A DNA stretch of 63,332 nt, taken from contig JAHEAV010000015.1 of assembly GCA_024642565.1 (NCBI GenBank), positions 5,824 to 69,155 of the forward strand, given 5' to 3'. Positions 55,548 through 63,332 of the stretch are shown here, piece after piece. How positions within the stretch are numbered: position 1 is the first letter of the stretch; each line of letters starts with the position of its first letter. A model generated the notes under the pieces. That model saw nothing but the letters and a program-made list of their open reading frames with translations. It was not told where the DNA came from and searched no databases. This DNA is from Erythrobacter sp. (GTDB taxonomy: Bacteria > Pseudomonadota > Alphaproteobacteria > Sphingomonadales > Sphingomonadaceae). The position numbers and the translations under genes are program-made.

Positions 55548-55892
55548 AATGCGGACCTTTGCAAGCAGGACCAGCCGGTTCGACCGGCGGGGAATCGCTT
55601 GGCCCCTATGCCGCGCCGCCGCGACGCGGGCAAGTCAGCGAAGCATCGGCATTCGGCACTCGTCAACAAGGACGGCTCCAGGGTACTGTATCCAAAACGC
55701 AACAGCAGGCGCGATTCCGACCGACCGATCCCTGTTCTAAATCGACCTGAATCGAAAAAATAATAACCAAAATAAAGACTTAGAGAGTAATTCACGGAGG
55801 TATGGAAAATGGGCCGCCCAAAATTGGCTAGATGATTGGAACGGTGGTGGTTTACCGCACTGCAACACAGATATTGAGGGAACCCTGCGATC
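55548..55892. other. Intergenic region between purS and the TonB-dependent receptor
   Basis: A 345-base divergent gap. The receptor-proximal half is AT-rich and could hold promoters for both sides. GGAGG at 55796-55800 is eight bases before an ATG that opens an 8-codon frame MGRPKLAR at 55809-55835. The first half has open frames that are antisense or cross-frame only and look non-coding. I see no riboswitch-like or terminator structure that I can support. Confidence 0.4.
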
Positions 55893-58109
55893 ATGCTCAC
55901 CCGTAACCATTCCTTGCCCTTTCGACTTGCCGGCGCCAGCCTGATTTCGATTGCAGCTTGCGCGACCGCTAATCCAGCCTTGGCCCAGGATGCCGCAGAA
56001 ACCGGAGTGGCTTCAACCGAGGGCCAATTGGCAACCATCGTCGTTACAGCCAACCGCCGCGCGGAAAACCTGCAGGATGTGCCTATATCCGCCGCGACAA
56101 TCGAAGCAGATCAGGTTCAGACGATTTTCGACGCAGGGGCTGACATAACTGCTCTGGCAGCCCGGGTTCCAGGCTTGTTCGTGGAAAGCTCTAACGGCCG
56201 AGCGGCACCGCGGTTTTATATTCGCGGCCTTGGCAATACCGATTTCGACCTTGCCGCTTCGCAGCCGGTTTCGGTGGTCATGGACGAAGTGGTGATGGAA
56301 AACGTCACGTTGAAAGCGTTTCCACTATTCGATGTTGATCGCATCGAAGTGTTGCGTGGCCCGCAGGGAACATTGTTCGGACGCAACACACCAGCCGGGA
56401 TCGTGAAGATCGATACGCGCAAGCCGACGGAGGAATTATCGGCGCAAGGGTCACTCACCGTGGGCAGCTATGGCTCGATTAACGTCGATGCAGCAGTCGG
56501 TGGGGCGATCGTTCCGGGCAAGATCGCCGCACGGCTCTCCATCATGTCTCAAGGACGTGACGATTTTGTCGATAACGGATTCAGCGGTGCCAAGAATGTA
56601 TATGGCGGTTACCGGCAGCAAGCCGTGCGCGGTCAATTGCTGTTCACGCCGACCGAGAGGCTGAGTATCCTTGGTTCGGTCCAATACAGCGATCTCAACG
56701 GCACTTCGACTTTGTTTCGCGCCAATATCCTGGGGCCGGGCAACAATGATCTGAACGCCAATTATGATCGCAAGACGGTATTTTACGATGCAGGTGGCGG
56801 CAACAAGTCCCAATATGAAGTGTTCGGCGGCTCGATGAAGGTCGACTATGAAGCCGGCGGCGTCACATTGACGTCAATCACATCGTACAATGAAAGTAAG
56901 GGCTCCAGCCGCGGCGATATTGATGGCGGTAATCTTGTTACTGGCCCGGGCTTCATTCCCTTCCCATCGGATACCAAGGATTCAATCGATCTCGAGCAAA
57001 CGACGCAGGAATTGCGTTTGGCTTCGAATGCCGACGGCACGTTCTCGTGGCAGATTGGGGCTTACTTCTTCACCAGTGACTTTACAGTGCTGACCCAAGG
57101 GTACAGCTTCCCGCCACCGGTCAAGGTCCGCCACCAGAACGAAAGCTGGGCCGCTTTTGGTCAAGTGACTGCCAAACTTGGCGAAATGGTTCGTCTGACC
57201 GGGGGCCTGCGATACACTGAAGACGACAAGAATTTCCGCGTCGTCACCGGGGCACCTGTCAATTACCGAGAAGTTTCGGATGAGCGGGTAAGCTGGGATC
57301 TGAGTGCGTTTGCCGATGTTGCGCCCGATGTCAGCCTCTATGCAAGGGTTGCCAGCGGTTTTCGTGCTCCGACTATCCAGGGCCGGGACGTGGCTTTCTT
57401 TGCGCCGCCATCCGTGGCGACTTCTGAAAAGATCATGTCTTACGAAGTTGGCTTCAAGAGCGAACTGGCCGACCGGCGCGTTCGGCTGAACGGGGCAGTC
57501 TATACCTATACCGTCAAGGACCTGCAGTTTTCTGCGGTGGGCGGTGCTGCCAATCTGGTTCAGCTGGTCAATGCGGATAAGGGCAAGGCTTGGGGCTTCG
57601 AGCTCGATTCCGCGTTCCAGATCAGCGAGAATTTCCTGCTTACGGCGGGCGTCAGCTATAACAATACGGAAATCCAGGACAGCACTCTGGCTGTCGGCAT
57701 CTGTGCTCAGTGCACCATTACCGATCCGACCGTTGTTCTGAGCGGAAACACCCGCGCGCTGGTCAATGGCAACCCTTTCCCCAATGCACCGGAATGGATT
57801 GCCGATGTTACGGCTCGGTATTCCGTGCCCCTATCGAATGGCGGCAAGATCTTCGCCTTCACCGACTGGGCGTTCCAGGGGAAGACCAATTTCTTCCTGT
57901 ATGAATCTAAGGAATTCAATGCCAACAACCAGATCGAAGGCGGTTTGCGGATCGGCTATAGTGCGCCGGGCGACACCTATGAACTGGCAGCCTTTGTGCG
58001 CAACATCACCGATGCTGATAATGTCAAAGGCGGGATCGACTTCAACAACAACACGGCGTTCGTAAACGAGCCGCGTATTTTCGGGCTCTCGGCGCGTATT
58101 CGCTATTGA
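55893..58109 (+). CDS. TonB-dependent outer-membrane receptor
   Basis: A 738-residue receptor. A signal peptide ends near PALAQD, a TonB box-like GQLATIVVTANRR follows, then the plug domain (NLQDVPISAATIEADQVQ, PRFYIRGLGNTDFD, VDRIEVLRGPQGTLFGRN) and a beta-barrel ending IFGLSARIRY. The short plug signature resembles siderophore or carbohydrate receptors of sphingomonads, but the ligand is unknown. A strong terminator follows. The convergent M16 protease gene may share a physiological role. Confidence 0.93.
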   Translation: MLTRNHSLPFRLAGASLISIAACATANPALAQDAAETGVASTEGQLATIVVTANRRAENLQDVPISAATIEADQVQTIFDAGADITALAARVPGLFVESSNGRAAPRFYIRGLGNTDFDLAASQPVSVVMDEVVMENVTLKAFPLFDVDRIEVLRGPQGTLFGRNTPAGIVKIDTRKPTEELSAQGSLTVGSYGSINVDAAVGGAIVPGKIAARLSIMSQGRDDFVDNGFSGAKNVYGGYRQQAVRGQLLFTPTERLSILGSVQYSDLNGTSTLFRANILGPGNNDLNANYDRKTVFYDAGGGNKSQYEVFGGSMKVDYEAGGVTLTSITSYNESKGSSRGDIDGGNLVTGPGFIPFPSDTKDSIDLEQTTQELRLASNADGTFSWQIGAYFFTSDFTVLTQGYSFPPPVKVRHQNESWAAFGQVTAKLGEMVRLTGGLRYTEDDKNFRVVTGAPVNYREVSDERVSWDLSAFADVAPDVSLYARVASGFRAPTIQGRDVAFFAPPSVATSEKIMSYEVGFKSELADRRVRLNGAVYTYTVKDLQFSAVGGAANLVQLVNADKGKAWGFELDSAFQISENFLLTAGVSYNNTEIQDSTLAVGICAQCTITDPTVVLSGNTRALVNGNPFPNAPEWIADVTARYSVPLSNGGKIFAFTDWAFQGKTNFFLYESKEFNANNQIEGGLRIGYSAPGDTYELAAFVRNITDADNVKGGIDFNNNTAFVNEPRIFGLSARIRY

Positions 58110-58128
58110 TCGAAGCCAAGGTTATTTC

Positions 58129-58159
58129 GGGGGCAGGGCGTAAGTCCTGCCCCCTTTTT
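58129..58159 (+). terminator. Rho-independent terminator of the receptor gene
   Basis: GGGGGCAGG, 8-base loop, CCTGCCCCC, then TTTTT, 20 bases after the receptor stop. A perfect 9-bp GC stem. It also faces the convergent M16 protease gene end. Confidence 0.92.
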
Positions 58160-58173
58160 CATGGAGTTTTACC

Positions 58174-61014
58174 CTATTCGCCTGGAGGCACGACCAGCAC
58201 TTCAAGTGCCTTGTCCGGACCCAGGAATTTCGCCGCAACGGCGCGAATATCATCAGGTGTGATAGCCTCGACGATTGCGCGCCAGGCCAGAAATCGGTCG
58301 ATCCGCTTGCTTTCGCTTTGTGCACGGTCGACCAGGCCCATCCAGCCATTGTTGCTTTTCAAAGCATTGTCATAGGCATCGATCAGGGGTTTGCGCGCCC
58401 GTTCCAGCGTGTCAGCGTCCAGTGGACTATTCCGCAATCGCTCCAGCGTGGCCGCAATTGCGTTGCGGGTAGCTTCCAGATCGCCCACGTCGATTGAAGC
58501 AGCCACGGCAAAAGTACCAAAGCCCCGATAGTCGCTGGAGGTATCGCTGCTGGCATTGGGAGAATAGGTTTTACCCAGCCGTTCCCGAAGTTCGTCCTGC
58601 AATTCCAGCCGCACAACGCGTTCGAGCACCTTGAGTCTGGCATCTTGCGTCAAATCGCTGTCGTCCCCGGTTGGCCAGGTCAATCGCAACAGTGCCTGAT
58701 CCTTCTCACCTTTATGACCGAGTAAGCGCGGGGACAGGTCCTGCGTAAAGCTACGCTGACGGGCGTCCTCGCGCGGCAAGAATTCGGCTTCGCGTGGCGG
58801 CAAGGCGCCGAATGTGCTGGCGACTAAAGTGATCGCTGCATCTTCGTCGAAATCACCGACCAGAGCGATTTCAATTGCCCCATTCGCCAGTCGATCACCG
58901 ATGGTGCTGCGCAATTTGGCGAAATCGAGAGCCATGTAACTTTCTTCCGGTTGCAGCGTAAATCGGGGATCATTGTCGGAGATTATTCCTCCTAGCGCGT
59001 TGCTCAGCGCGGCGCCGGGCGTTGCATCCTTTTGTTTGAAGAAATTGGCGATGTTGCGCCGGAAGCGCGTTTCGGCATCCTTGCGATAACCCGGATCGGT
59101 TAACCCGGCGGCGAGCAATTGGAGCTGCAACCCGAGATCGCGCCTTGTGGTCGCGCTGCGGTTGGTGAAGGCATCTGCATCGACGGAAATGGTCCAACTG
59201 ACGCTGCGTCCCGCAAGAATCGTTTGCAGTTCATCCTGGGAATGCTTGCCAAGGCCCCCTTGCGGCAACAGGGAAACAAGTGCGGTTGCAAGCGGGTCTT
59301 GCCGCGTATTCAGAAGCGAGCCTCCGTCAACATTCACCTCCAGCGCGATACGGTCCTGTTGAAGATTCGTGCGTTTCAGGTTGAGCATGACACCATTGGC
59401 AAATCGCAACTCCCGAATGCCCAGGCGGGAATCAAGCCGGTCGGTGATCACTGCTCCCGGCGTTCCAAATTCACTATAGGCGAAGGGCACCTGCGCACCT
59501 ATCTCCAGTGGTGCAATTGGCGCAGCCATCGCGGAATTCCATGCGGCGCGAAGTTCGCCGGTGCCGCCAGCCGGTGCAGTTCGCCCTGTAAAACGGATGA
59601 TCGGATTAACGAGCGGTACTGCATCGTCCCTCACGGCGGCCAGAACGGCTGCGGGTGAAATATAGGGTAGGAATCGTTCCAGCCGTTCCAGCGCGCTTTT
59701 TGGGGTCGATGGCACCTGTTCGCCGCTGACGAGTTCCAGCGCCTCCGCCATCAGTGCGCTGTTGCTTCGCGTATCAGCAGACGCGGCGGCATTTTGCTGG
59801 GCGCTAAGCGTGCTTGCGACTTGCTCTGCAACTTCGGCATCCGTGAAACCGAAACTCAGCGCACGGCGAAGCGTCAGGACTGCAGCTTCAAGTCCGTTTT
59901 TCCATTCGCCATCAGCACTGTCGACAACAAGGTTGGTTGTTCGGCCAATCTCAAAAATGTCTCCGGTGCCAAAGCCGGCACCGCGAAACGGTGGATCATC
60001 CTGCCGCGCCAACGACAGAAGCCGGCGATTGACGATGCCATATCCAATTGCCCGGAGAAGTTTTTGACGGCGATTGGCGGTTGTATCGGGTTCGTCCTGC
60101 CATTGCGCATGGCTCGACATTGTGACCCGCTCGGACAACGCTGGATCAAGGTAGATATCGGTCACGCCTGACCGATTGAGGTCAATCGGCCCGGTTGCCG
60201 GTTTGGCGGGCAGAGGCGCTGCGGCCCAGCTGCCGAAATGCTCGAGGATTGCCGTTTCGACCGCACTTGCAGGAAAATCGCCAATAACGACCAGCACCGT
60301 GTTGGCGGGCACATATTCGCGCTCGTAAAATCTGCGAATTTCTGTGGCGCCGGCATTTTGCAGAGTTTGCAGCGTGCCAATGGGCAAGCGCTCGGTGTAG
60401 CGCGCGCCAGGGGTGAGGAAGGCGAAGCGTTCAAGCTGTTCCTTGAACGCGTAATTGGTCCGGTCGCGCCTTTCAGAGAGGATCACGCCGCGCTCCCGAT
60501 CCACTGCCGCAGGATCGATCGTCAACCCGCTTGCCGTTTCGCGCATCAGCATCAGCACCGTATCGAGCAGCTTTGCATCGCTGCGCGGCAGGTCAAGTTT
60601 GTAGATTGTCTGCTCAAAACCGGTGCTGGCGTTGGTATCCGCACCGAAAGCCAGTCCTTCACGTTCCAGCAATTTGACCATTTCACCTTCAGGCACACGC
60701 TGCGATCCGTTAAACGCCATATGTTCGAGGAAATGCGCCAGGCCTTCCTCACCATTGGCTTCGGATAGCGATCCCGACCCGACATACAGCCGCACCAGCG
60801 CTGTACCTTCGGGCCTGTCGTTGCGGCGGATGATGTAACGCATACCGTTGGCCAGGCGGCCGAAGCGAAATGCCGGGTCAACGGGAATGTCGCTGGCTTC
60901 AAAGGCCCAATCGGGGCTGGGCGTTGCCGTCTGCGATACCGATTGCGGAGATTGTTCGGCTGCAACCGGTGCGGCCAACCACACAAGCGGAAGCAGAAAA
61001 TAAGGAAATTTCAT
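58174..61014 (-). CDS. M16 family zinc protease, full-length two-domain form
   Basis: A 946-residue exported protease. The signal peptide is FPYFLLPLVWLAAPVAA. The catalytic N-terminal half has the inverted zinc motif HFLEHMAFNGS (HxxEH) near residue 82 and the third ligand region RERGVILSERRDR about 75 residues on. A second M16-like half (from about residue 530) is inactive by pattern. Members cleave peptides, often as periplasmic PqqL-like proteins that process imported ligands. The start is the Met before KFPYF; an earlier ATG adds eight residues. Confidence 0.93.
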   Translation of the reverse strand: MKFPYFLLPLVWLAAPVAAEQSPQSVSQTATPSPDWAFEASDIPVDPAFRFGRLANGMRYIIRRNDRPEGTALVRLYVGSGSLSEANGEEGLAHFLEHMAFNGSQRVPEGEMVKLLEREGLAFGADTNASTGFEQTIYKLDLPRSDAKLLDTVLMLMRETASGLTIDPAAVDRERGVILSERRDRTNYAFKEQLERFAFLTPGARYTERLPIGTLQTLQNAGATEIRRFYEREYVPANTVLVVIGDFPASAVETAILEHFGSWAAAPLPAKPATGPIDLNRSGVTDIYLDPALSERVTMSSHAQWQDEPDTTANRRQKLLRAIGYGIVNRRLLSLARQDDPPFRGAGFGTGDIFEIGRTTNLVVDSADGEWKNGLEAAVLTLRRALSFGFTDAEVAEQVASTLSAQQNAAASADTRSNSALMAEALELVSGEQVPSTPKSALERLERFLPYISPAAVLAAVRDDAVPLVNPIIRFTGRTAPAGGTGELRAAWNSAMAAPIAPLEIGAQVPFAYSEFGTPGAVITDRLDSRLGIRELRFANGVMLNLKRTNLQQDRIALEVNVDGGSLLNTRQDPLATALVSLLPQGGLGKHSQDELQTILAGRSVSWTISVDADAFTNRSATTRRDLGLQLQLLAAGLTDPGYRKDAETRFRRNIANFFKQKDATPGAALSNALGGIISDNDPRFTLQPEESYMALDFAKLRSTIGDRLANGAIEIALVGDFDEDAAITLVASTFGALPPREAEFLPREDARQRSFTQDLSPRLLGHKGEKDQALLRLTWPTGDDSDLTQDARLKVLERVVRLELQDELRERLGKTYSPNASSDTSSDYRGFGTFAVAASIDVGDLEATRNAIAATLERLRNSPLDADTLERARKPLIDAYDNALKSNNGWMGLVDRAQSESKRIDRFLAWRAIVEAITPDDIRAVAAKFLGPDKALEVLVVPPGE

Positions 61015-61096
61015 GCCGCACGTGCTGCCCGAAGCCATGGCTCAAGACAAGGCGCAATAGCCGGTTGCTGGAAGGCATCTGACTTGTGTCAGGTCT

Positions 61097-63142
61097 CTAT
61101 TGCTTTTGGTCCTTTTCCCAATGGCCATCACAGGAAGTGGCATCGTTGATCCAGTCGCCTTCAAACGTAGCGGCCACTTTCTTGCCAGAGCCAGGTCCAT
61201 CGGCACTGTTCCGGTCATAAAAGATTCGGGCCATTGAATTGTCAAAATCGGTCAGCCTGGCGTTATCCTTCGCGGCTTCCGCAGGGGTGATCTCTGTTTG
61301 CCAGGTCTTCGATGAACGAACCATGCGGATCGTCCCGTCTCGGCGCTCAAAGCTGCGCCGGAAATTGTTTCCGAAAAACTGCTTTTCAAAGCTGGTATTG
61401 TAAGACCAGTCCTTTGCGGCGGTTTGCCTGGGCAACCGCACTGACGTGACCCTGCAGTCAAATTCGGGTTCCTGGTAGAAGGGAGCTGATTTATCCTGAT
61501 CGCTTCCACGCTGGCGGCGATCCGGTGGGTTGAAGCCGCCACCAGGCAACGTCAGCCAGCGTTCTCCGCCTTCATCGCCCTCCCAATCGACAGGACCAGT
61601 ACCGGATATCTTCAACACGCTAGCCTGCGTGGCGACATCGTAACGATAAGTGACGTGTTCCACCGTATTCCAGGAACTGCCACCTTCAGCGTTCTGCCGG
61701 ACTGCATTTTCCAACTGTTCGTCAGTAACGGACGAAAATTGGAAATATTCGCCCAAGCCGACGATGCCGCGCTTTACCGTTGTTATTTCGATCCGCGCTG
61801 TTTGATCAATTCCATCGCGTGCATCAATTTCATAGAGTACCAAATTGTCAGGCGCGACAGCTGGTTTCCATGGCACCTGCTCCAGTGCCTTGCCCTCGGC
61901 ACTCAGTGGCAAGACCCAGCGATAGGGCATAATCGGCGCCTGCGAGGCGACCACAACTTTTGGTAGAGTCCCATCGAGCCAATATGCTTTCCCATCGATT
62001 TGCGCGCGGACCAGAACGTGATCGAACATACCTGGATTGGGTAACCGTTGGTCAAGGCCATCGTCACCGTTCGAGTTATTTGCCAAGACAGCTTCAGCCT
62101 CGATACCGAGTTGACCGAGCAAGGCCAGAAGCATCGCAGTTTTGCCTTTGCAGTCACCATATCGGCGTTCCCAGGTCTGATCCGCGCGAGCTGGCGTCAG
62201 GTTGCCGCTGTTAAGGCCAATATAAATATAGCGGACTTGTTGTTGGACGAGTGCCAATGCAGCTTCTGCGCGATCCTTTTCATTGTCATGGGCTGCCGCA
62301 ATGCGTGCAGCCTCCTCCTTCAAAGGTGAATTTTGATCGAGCGTGGCGGCTTCGGCATAAAGCGGAGCAAATCTGCGGGAAACAGACTGCCAGCCATCGA
62401 AATCGCTAAATTGGGCGATCCGCTGCCAGCTGTAACGCGGAGGCGCACTCTTGGGCGGGTTCATGGTGGCAGGCATATCAGCATTTATGCTGATGGCCTG
62501 GTTCGATCGTTGGACCATCGTCTCCAAATCCGGGCTAATCATGAGCCGGGGTTCCTGCCCATCATCCCAGCTCAAACCTAGCCTGAAACGTCCCGGGGGC
62601 GGGCTGTTTACCAGGAACAGCAGGCCGAAGCTGTCTGACCCCATGGTGGGGTCTTGCTCCCGTACCGTATAGGAAAGCTCCAACTCGTCCCCCACGCGCA
62701 GGTCGGGCACCTGCAGCACAGCCGTTAAGATGCCGCTTAACATTGATTGTTCGAGCTGGTCTTCACGCCGTAATATCTCGAAATGGCTGTCCTTGAGCAC
62801 GTCCCGAGCGATACCGTCGCGATAAACGGTTAGGGTGTGCACCAATGGCGCACCTGCCGCTGGATTCCAGGAAATAGAGATATTGCCCAGTTGCAGGGCG
62901 TTCGACTGCAGTATCCGCGTCCGGTAGGCGACAAAGGTCGATTGACCGTCCTTGTCCAGATGTACTTCCGAATCCTGCCTTCGAACAAAAAGAGCCCCGC
63001 GTTGGTCATCGGGAACAGGCAATGGTTCGGACAGTGTTGCCCATTTGGGTGCAGGCCCTACCTTGACCTGATCTTCACGTGCCATAGCGGCGGTTGACAC
63101 CAACGCGCAGACTGCTGCCGAAAGGCCAAGTTTAACAAGCAT
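61097..63142 (-). CDS. DUF3857 and transglutaminase-like exported protein
   Basis: A 681-residue protein with a signal peptide (KLGLSAAVCALVSTAAMA). A DUF3857 beta domain (about residues 40-230) precedes a transglutaminase-like domain with ERRYGDCKGKTAMLLALL (Cys near residue 338), FDHVLVRAQ (His) and YWLDGT (Asp), the full catalytic triad. Family members are common in Bacteroidetes and sphingomonads and lack a known role. GGGGA lies five bases before the ATG chosen. The M16 protease gene follows 82 bases later on the same strand. Confidence 0.85.
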   Translation of the reverse strand: MLVKLGLSAAVCALVSTAAMAREDQVKVGPAPKWATLSEPLPVPDDQRGALFVRRQDSEVHLDKDGQSTFVAYRTRILQSNALQLGNISISWNPAAGAPLVHTLTVYRDGIARDVLKDSHFEILRREDQLEQSMLSGILTAVLQVPDLRVGDELELSYTVREQDPTMGSDSFGLLFLVNSPPPGRFRLGLSWDDGQEPRLMISPDLETMVQRSNQAISINADMPATMNPPKSAPPRYSWQRIAQFSDFDGWQSVSRRFAPLYAEAATLDQNSPLKEEAARIAAAHDNEKDRAEAALALVQQQVRYIYIGLNSGNLTPARADQTWERRYGDCKGKTAMLLALLGQLGIEAEAVLANNSNGDDGLDQRLPNPGMFDHVLVRAQIDGKAYWLDGTLPKVVVASQAPIMPYRWVLPLSAEGKALEQVPWKPAVAPDNLVLYEIDARDGIDQTARIEITTVKRGIVGLGEYFQFSSVTDEQLENAVRQNAEGGSSWNTVEHVTYRYDVATQASVLKISGTGPVDWEGDEGGERWLTLPGGGFNPPDRRQRGSDQDKSAPFYQEPEFDCRVTSVRLPRQTAAKDWSYNTSFEKQFFGNNFRRSFERRDGTIRMVRSSKTWQTEITPAEAAKDNARLTDFDNSMARIFYDRNSADGPGSGKKVAATFEGDWINDATSCDGHWEKDQKQ

Positions 63143-63225
63143 AGAGATCCCCAAATCGCTATCGCGACTTTCACCAGATTATAATGAAATGGCAAGTGGT
63201 TAGGGGTATTTGTCTGCGAGGTTAC

Positions 63226-63332
63226 CTATTTTTTTGGTAATGGATTGCGCAATCGGCCGCGATGGGCGCTGAGGTCGAAGACTTCGCCCGGTGCGCTATC
63301 GTCATTTTGCAGCAGGCCAAGGCGGCGGGCCA
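63226..63332 (-). CDS. Partial CDS, C-terminal end of an unidentified protein
   Basis: On the minus strand an open frame runs from the window edge to a TAG stop and encodes 35 residues: [15 protein letters not shown], then [19 protein letters not shown]. The charged, basic tail looks like a real protein end. I cannot name the family. It is the gene before the DUF3857 gene on the same strand, with 83 bases between. Confidence 0.45.
   Translation of the reverse strand, partial: ARRLGLLQNDDSAPGEVFDLSAHRGRLRNPLPKK

Overview
This is ordinary-looking chromosomal DNA of an alphaproteobacterium, most likely order Sphingomonadales and plausibly the Erythrobacteraceae. The family placement is inference. 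Support comes from a CcrM-type GANTC methyltransferase, a ChvI/ChvG two-component pair in one cluster with an incomplete PTS (short HPrK, RapZ, EIIA-Man, HPr) next to a divergent pckA, a split three-subunit transhydrogenase preceded by an aa3-oxidase subunit-IV-like microprotein, a large TonB-dependent receptor, a Tat-lipobox DUF885 peptidase-like protein and an ABA4-like membrane protein. I see no insertion sequences, prophage genes, CRISPR arrays or rRNA operons. Genes are dense, with many 1-8 base overlaps.

Layout. Bases 1-7 kb: a partial gene end, tRNA-Val, asparaginase, a leftward fmt-truA-dehydrogenase operon, and rightward recR, def and rmuC. Bases 6.8-14 kb: a leftward operon chvI-chvG-hprK-rapZ-manX-ptsH-rRNA methyltransferase, with pckA reading the other way. 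Bases 14-18 kb: a DUF937-like protein with a calcium-loop motif, a DUF885 lipoprotein, a TonB protein and an alpha/beta hydrolase. Bases 18.3-20.9 kb: two consecutive cysteine desulfurases and a 2Fe-2S ferredoxin; the 5' end of the first desulfurase looks frameshifted. Bases 21-28.8 kb: parC, a duplicated-domain exported protein, a RhlE-type helicase, then cca, Nudix, DUF1285 and GNAT genes. Bases 28.9-34 kb: a PQQ-type sugar dehydrogenase head to head with rnhB, a sulfotransferase, ccrM and folP.

Bases 34-41.8 kb: an AAA+ response regulator with a degenerate sigma-54 contact loop, the pnt operon, small exported proteins, and a parallel beta-helix protein overlapping a diheme cytochrome c (a known two-gene pair of unknown function). 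Bases 41.8-50.2 kb: an alpha/beta hydrolase, racemase, dGTPase, SDR-like protein, ABA4-like protein, entericidin, two EamA transporters and a lone cpaF. Bases 50.2-63.3 kb: glmS, a GGDEF-EAL protein, purQ and purS, a TonB-dependent receptor, an M16 protease, a DUF3857/transglutaminase protein and a partial gene.

The most notable features are: (1) the ccrM upstream region, with five GANTC sites in 124 bases, a CtrA-type TTAACCAT half-site inside an inverted repeat and a perfect DnaA-box sequence; (2) the desulfurase-desulfurase-ferredoxin operon with its disrupted N-terminus; (3) the beta-helix/diheme cytochrome pair; and (4) the response regulator that keeps its ATPase motifs but not GAFTGA. 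No dramatic new multi-gene defence or mobile system is visible.
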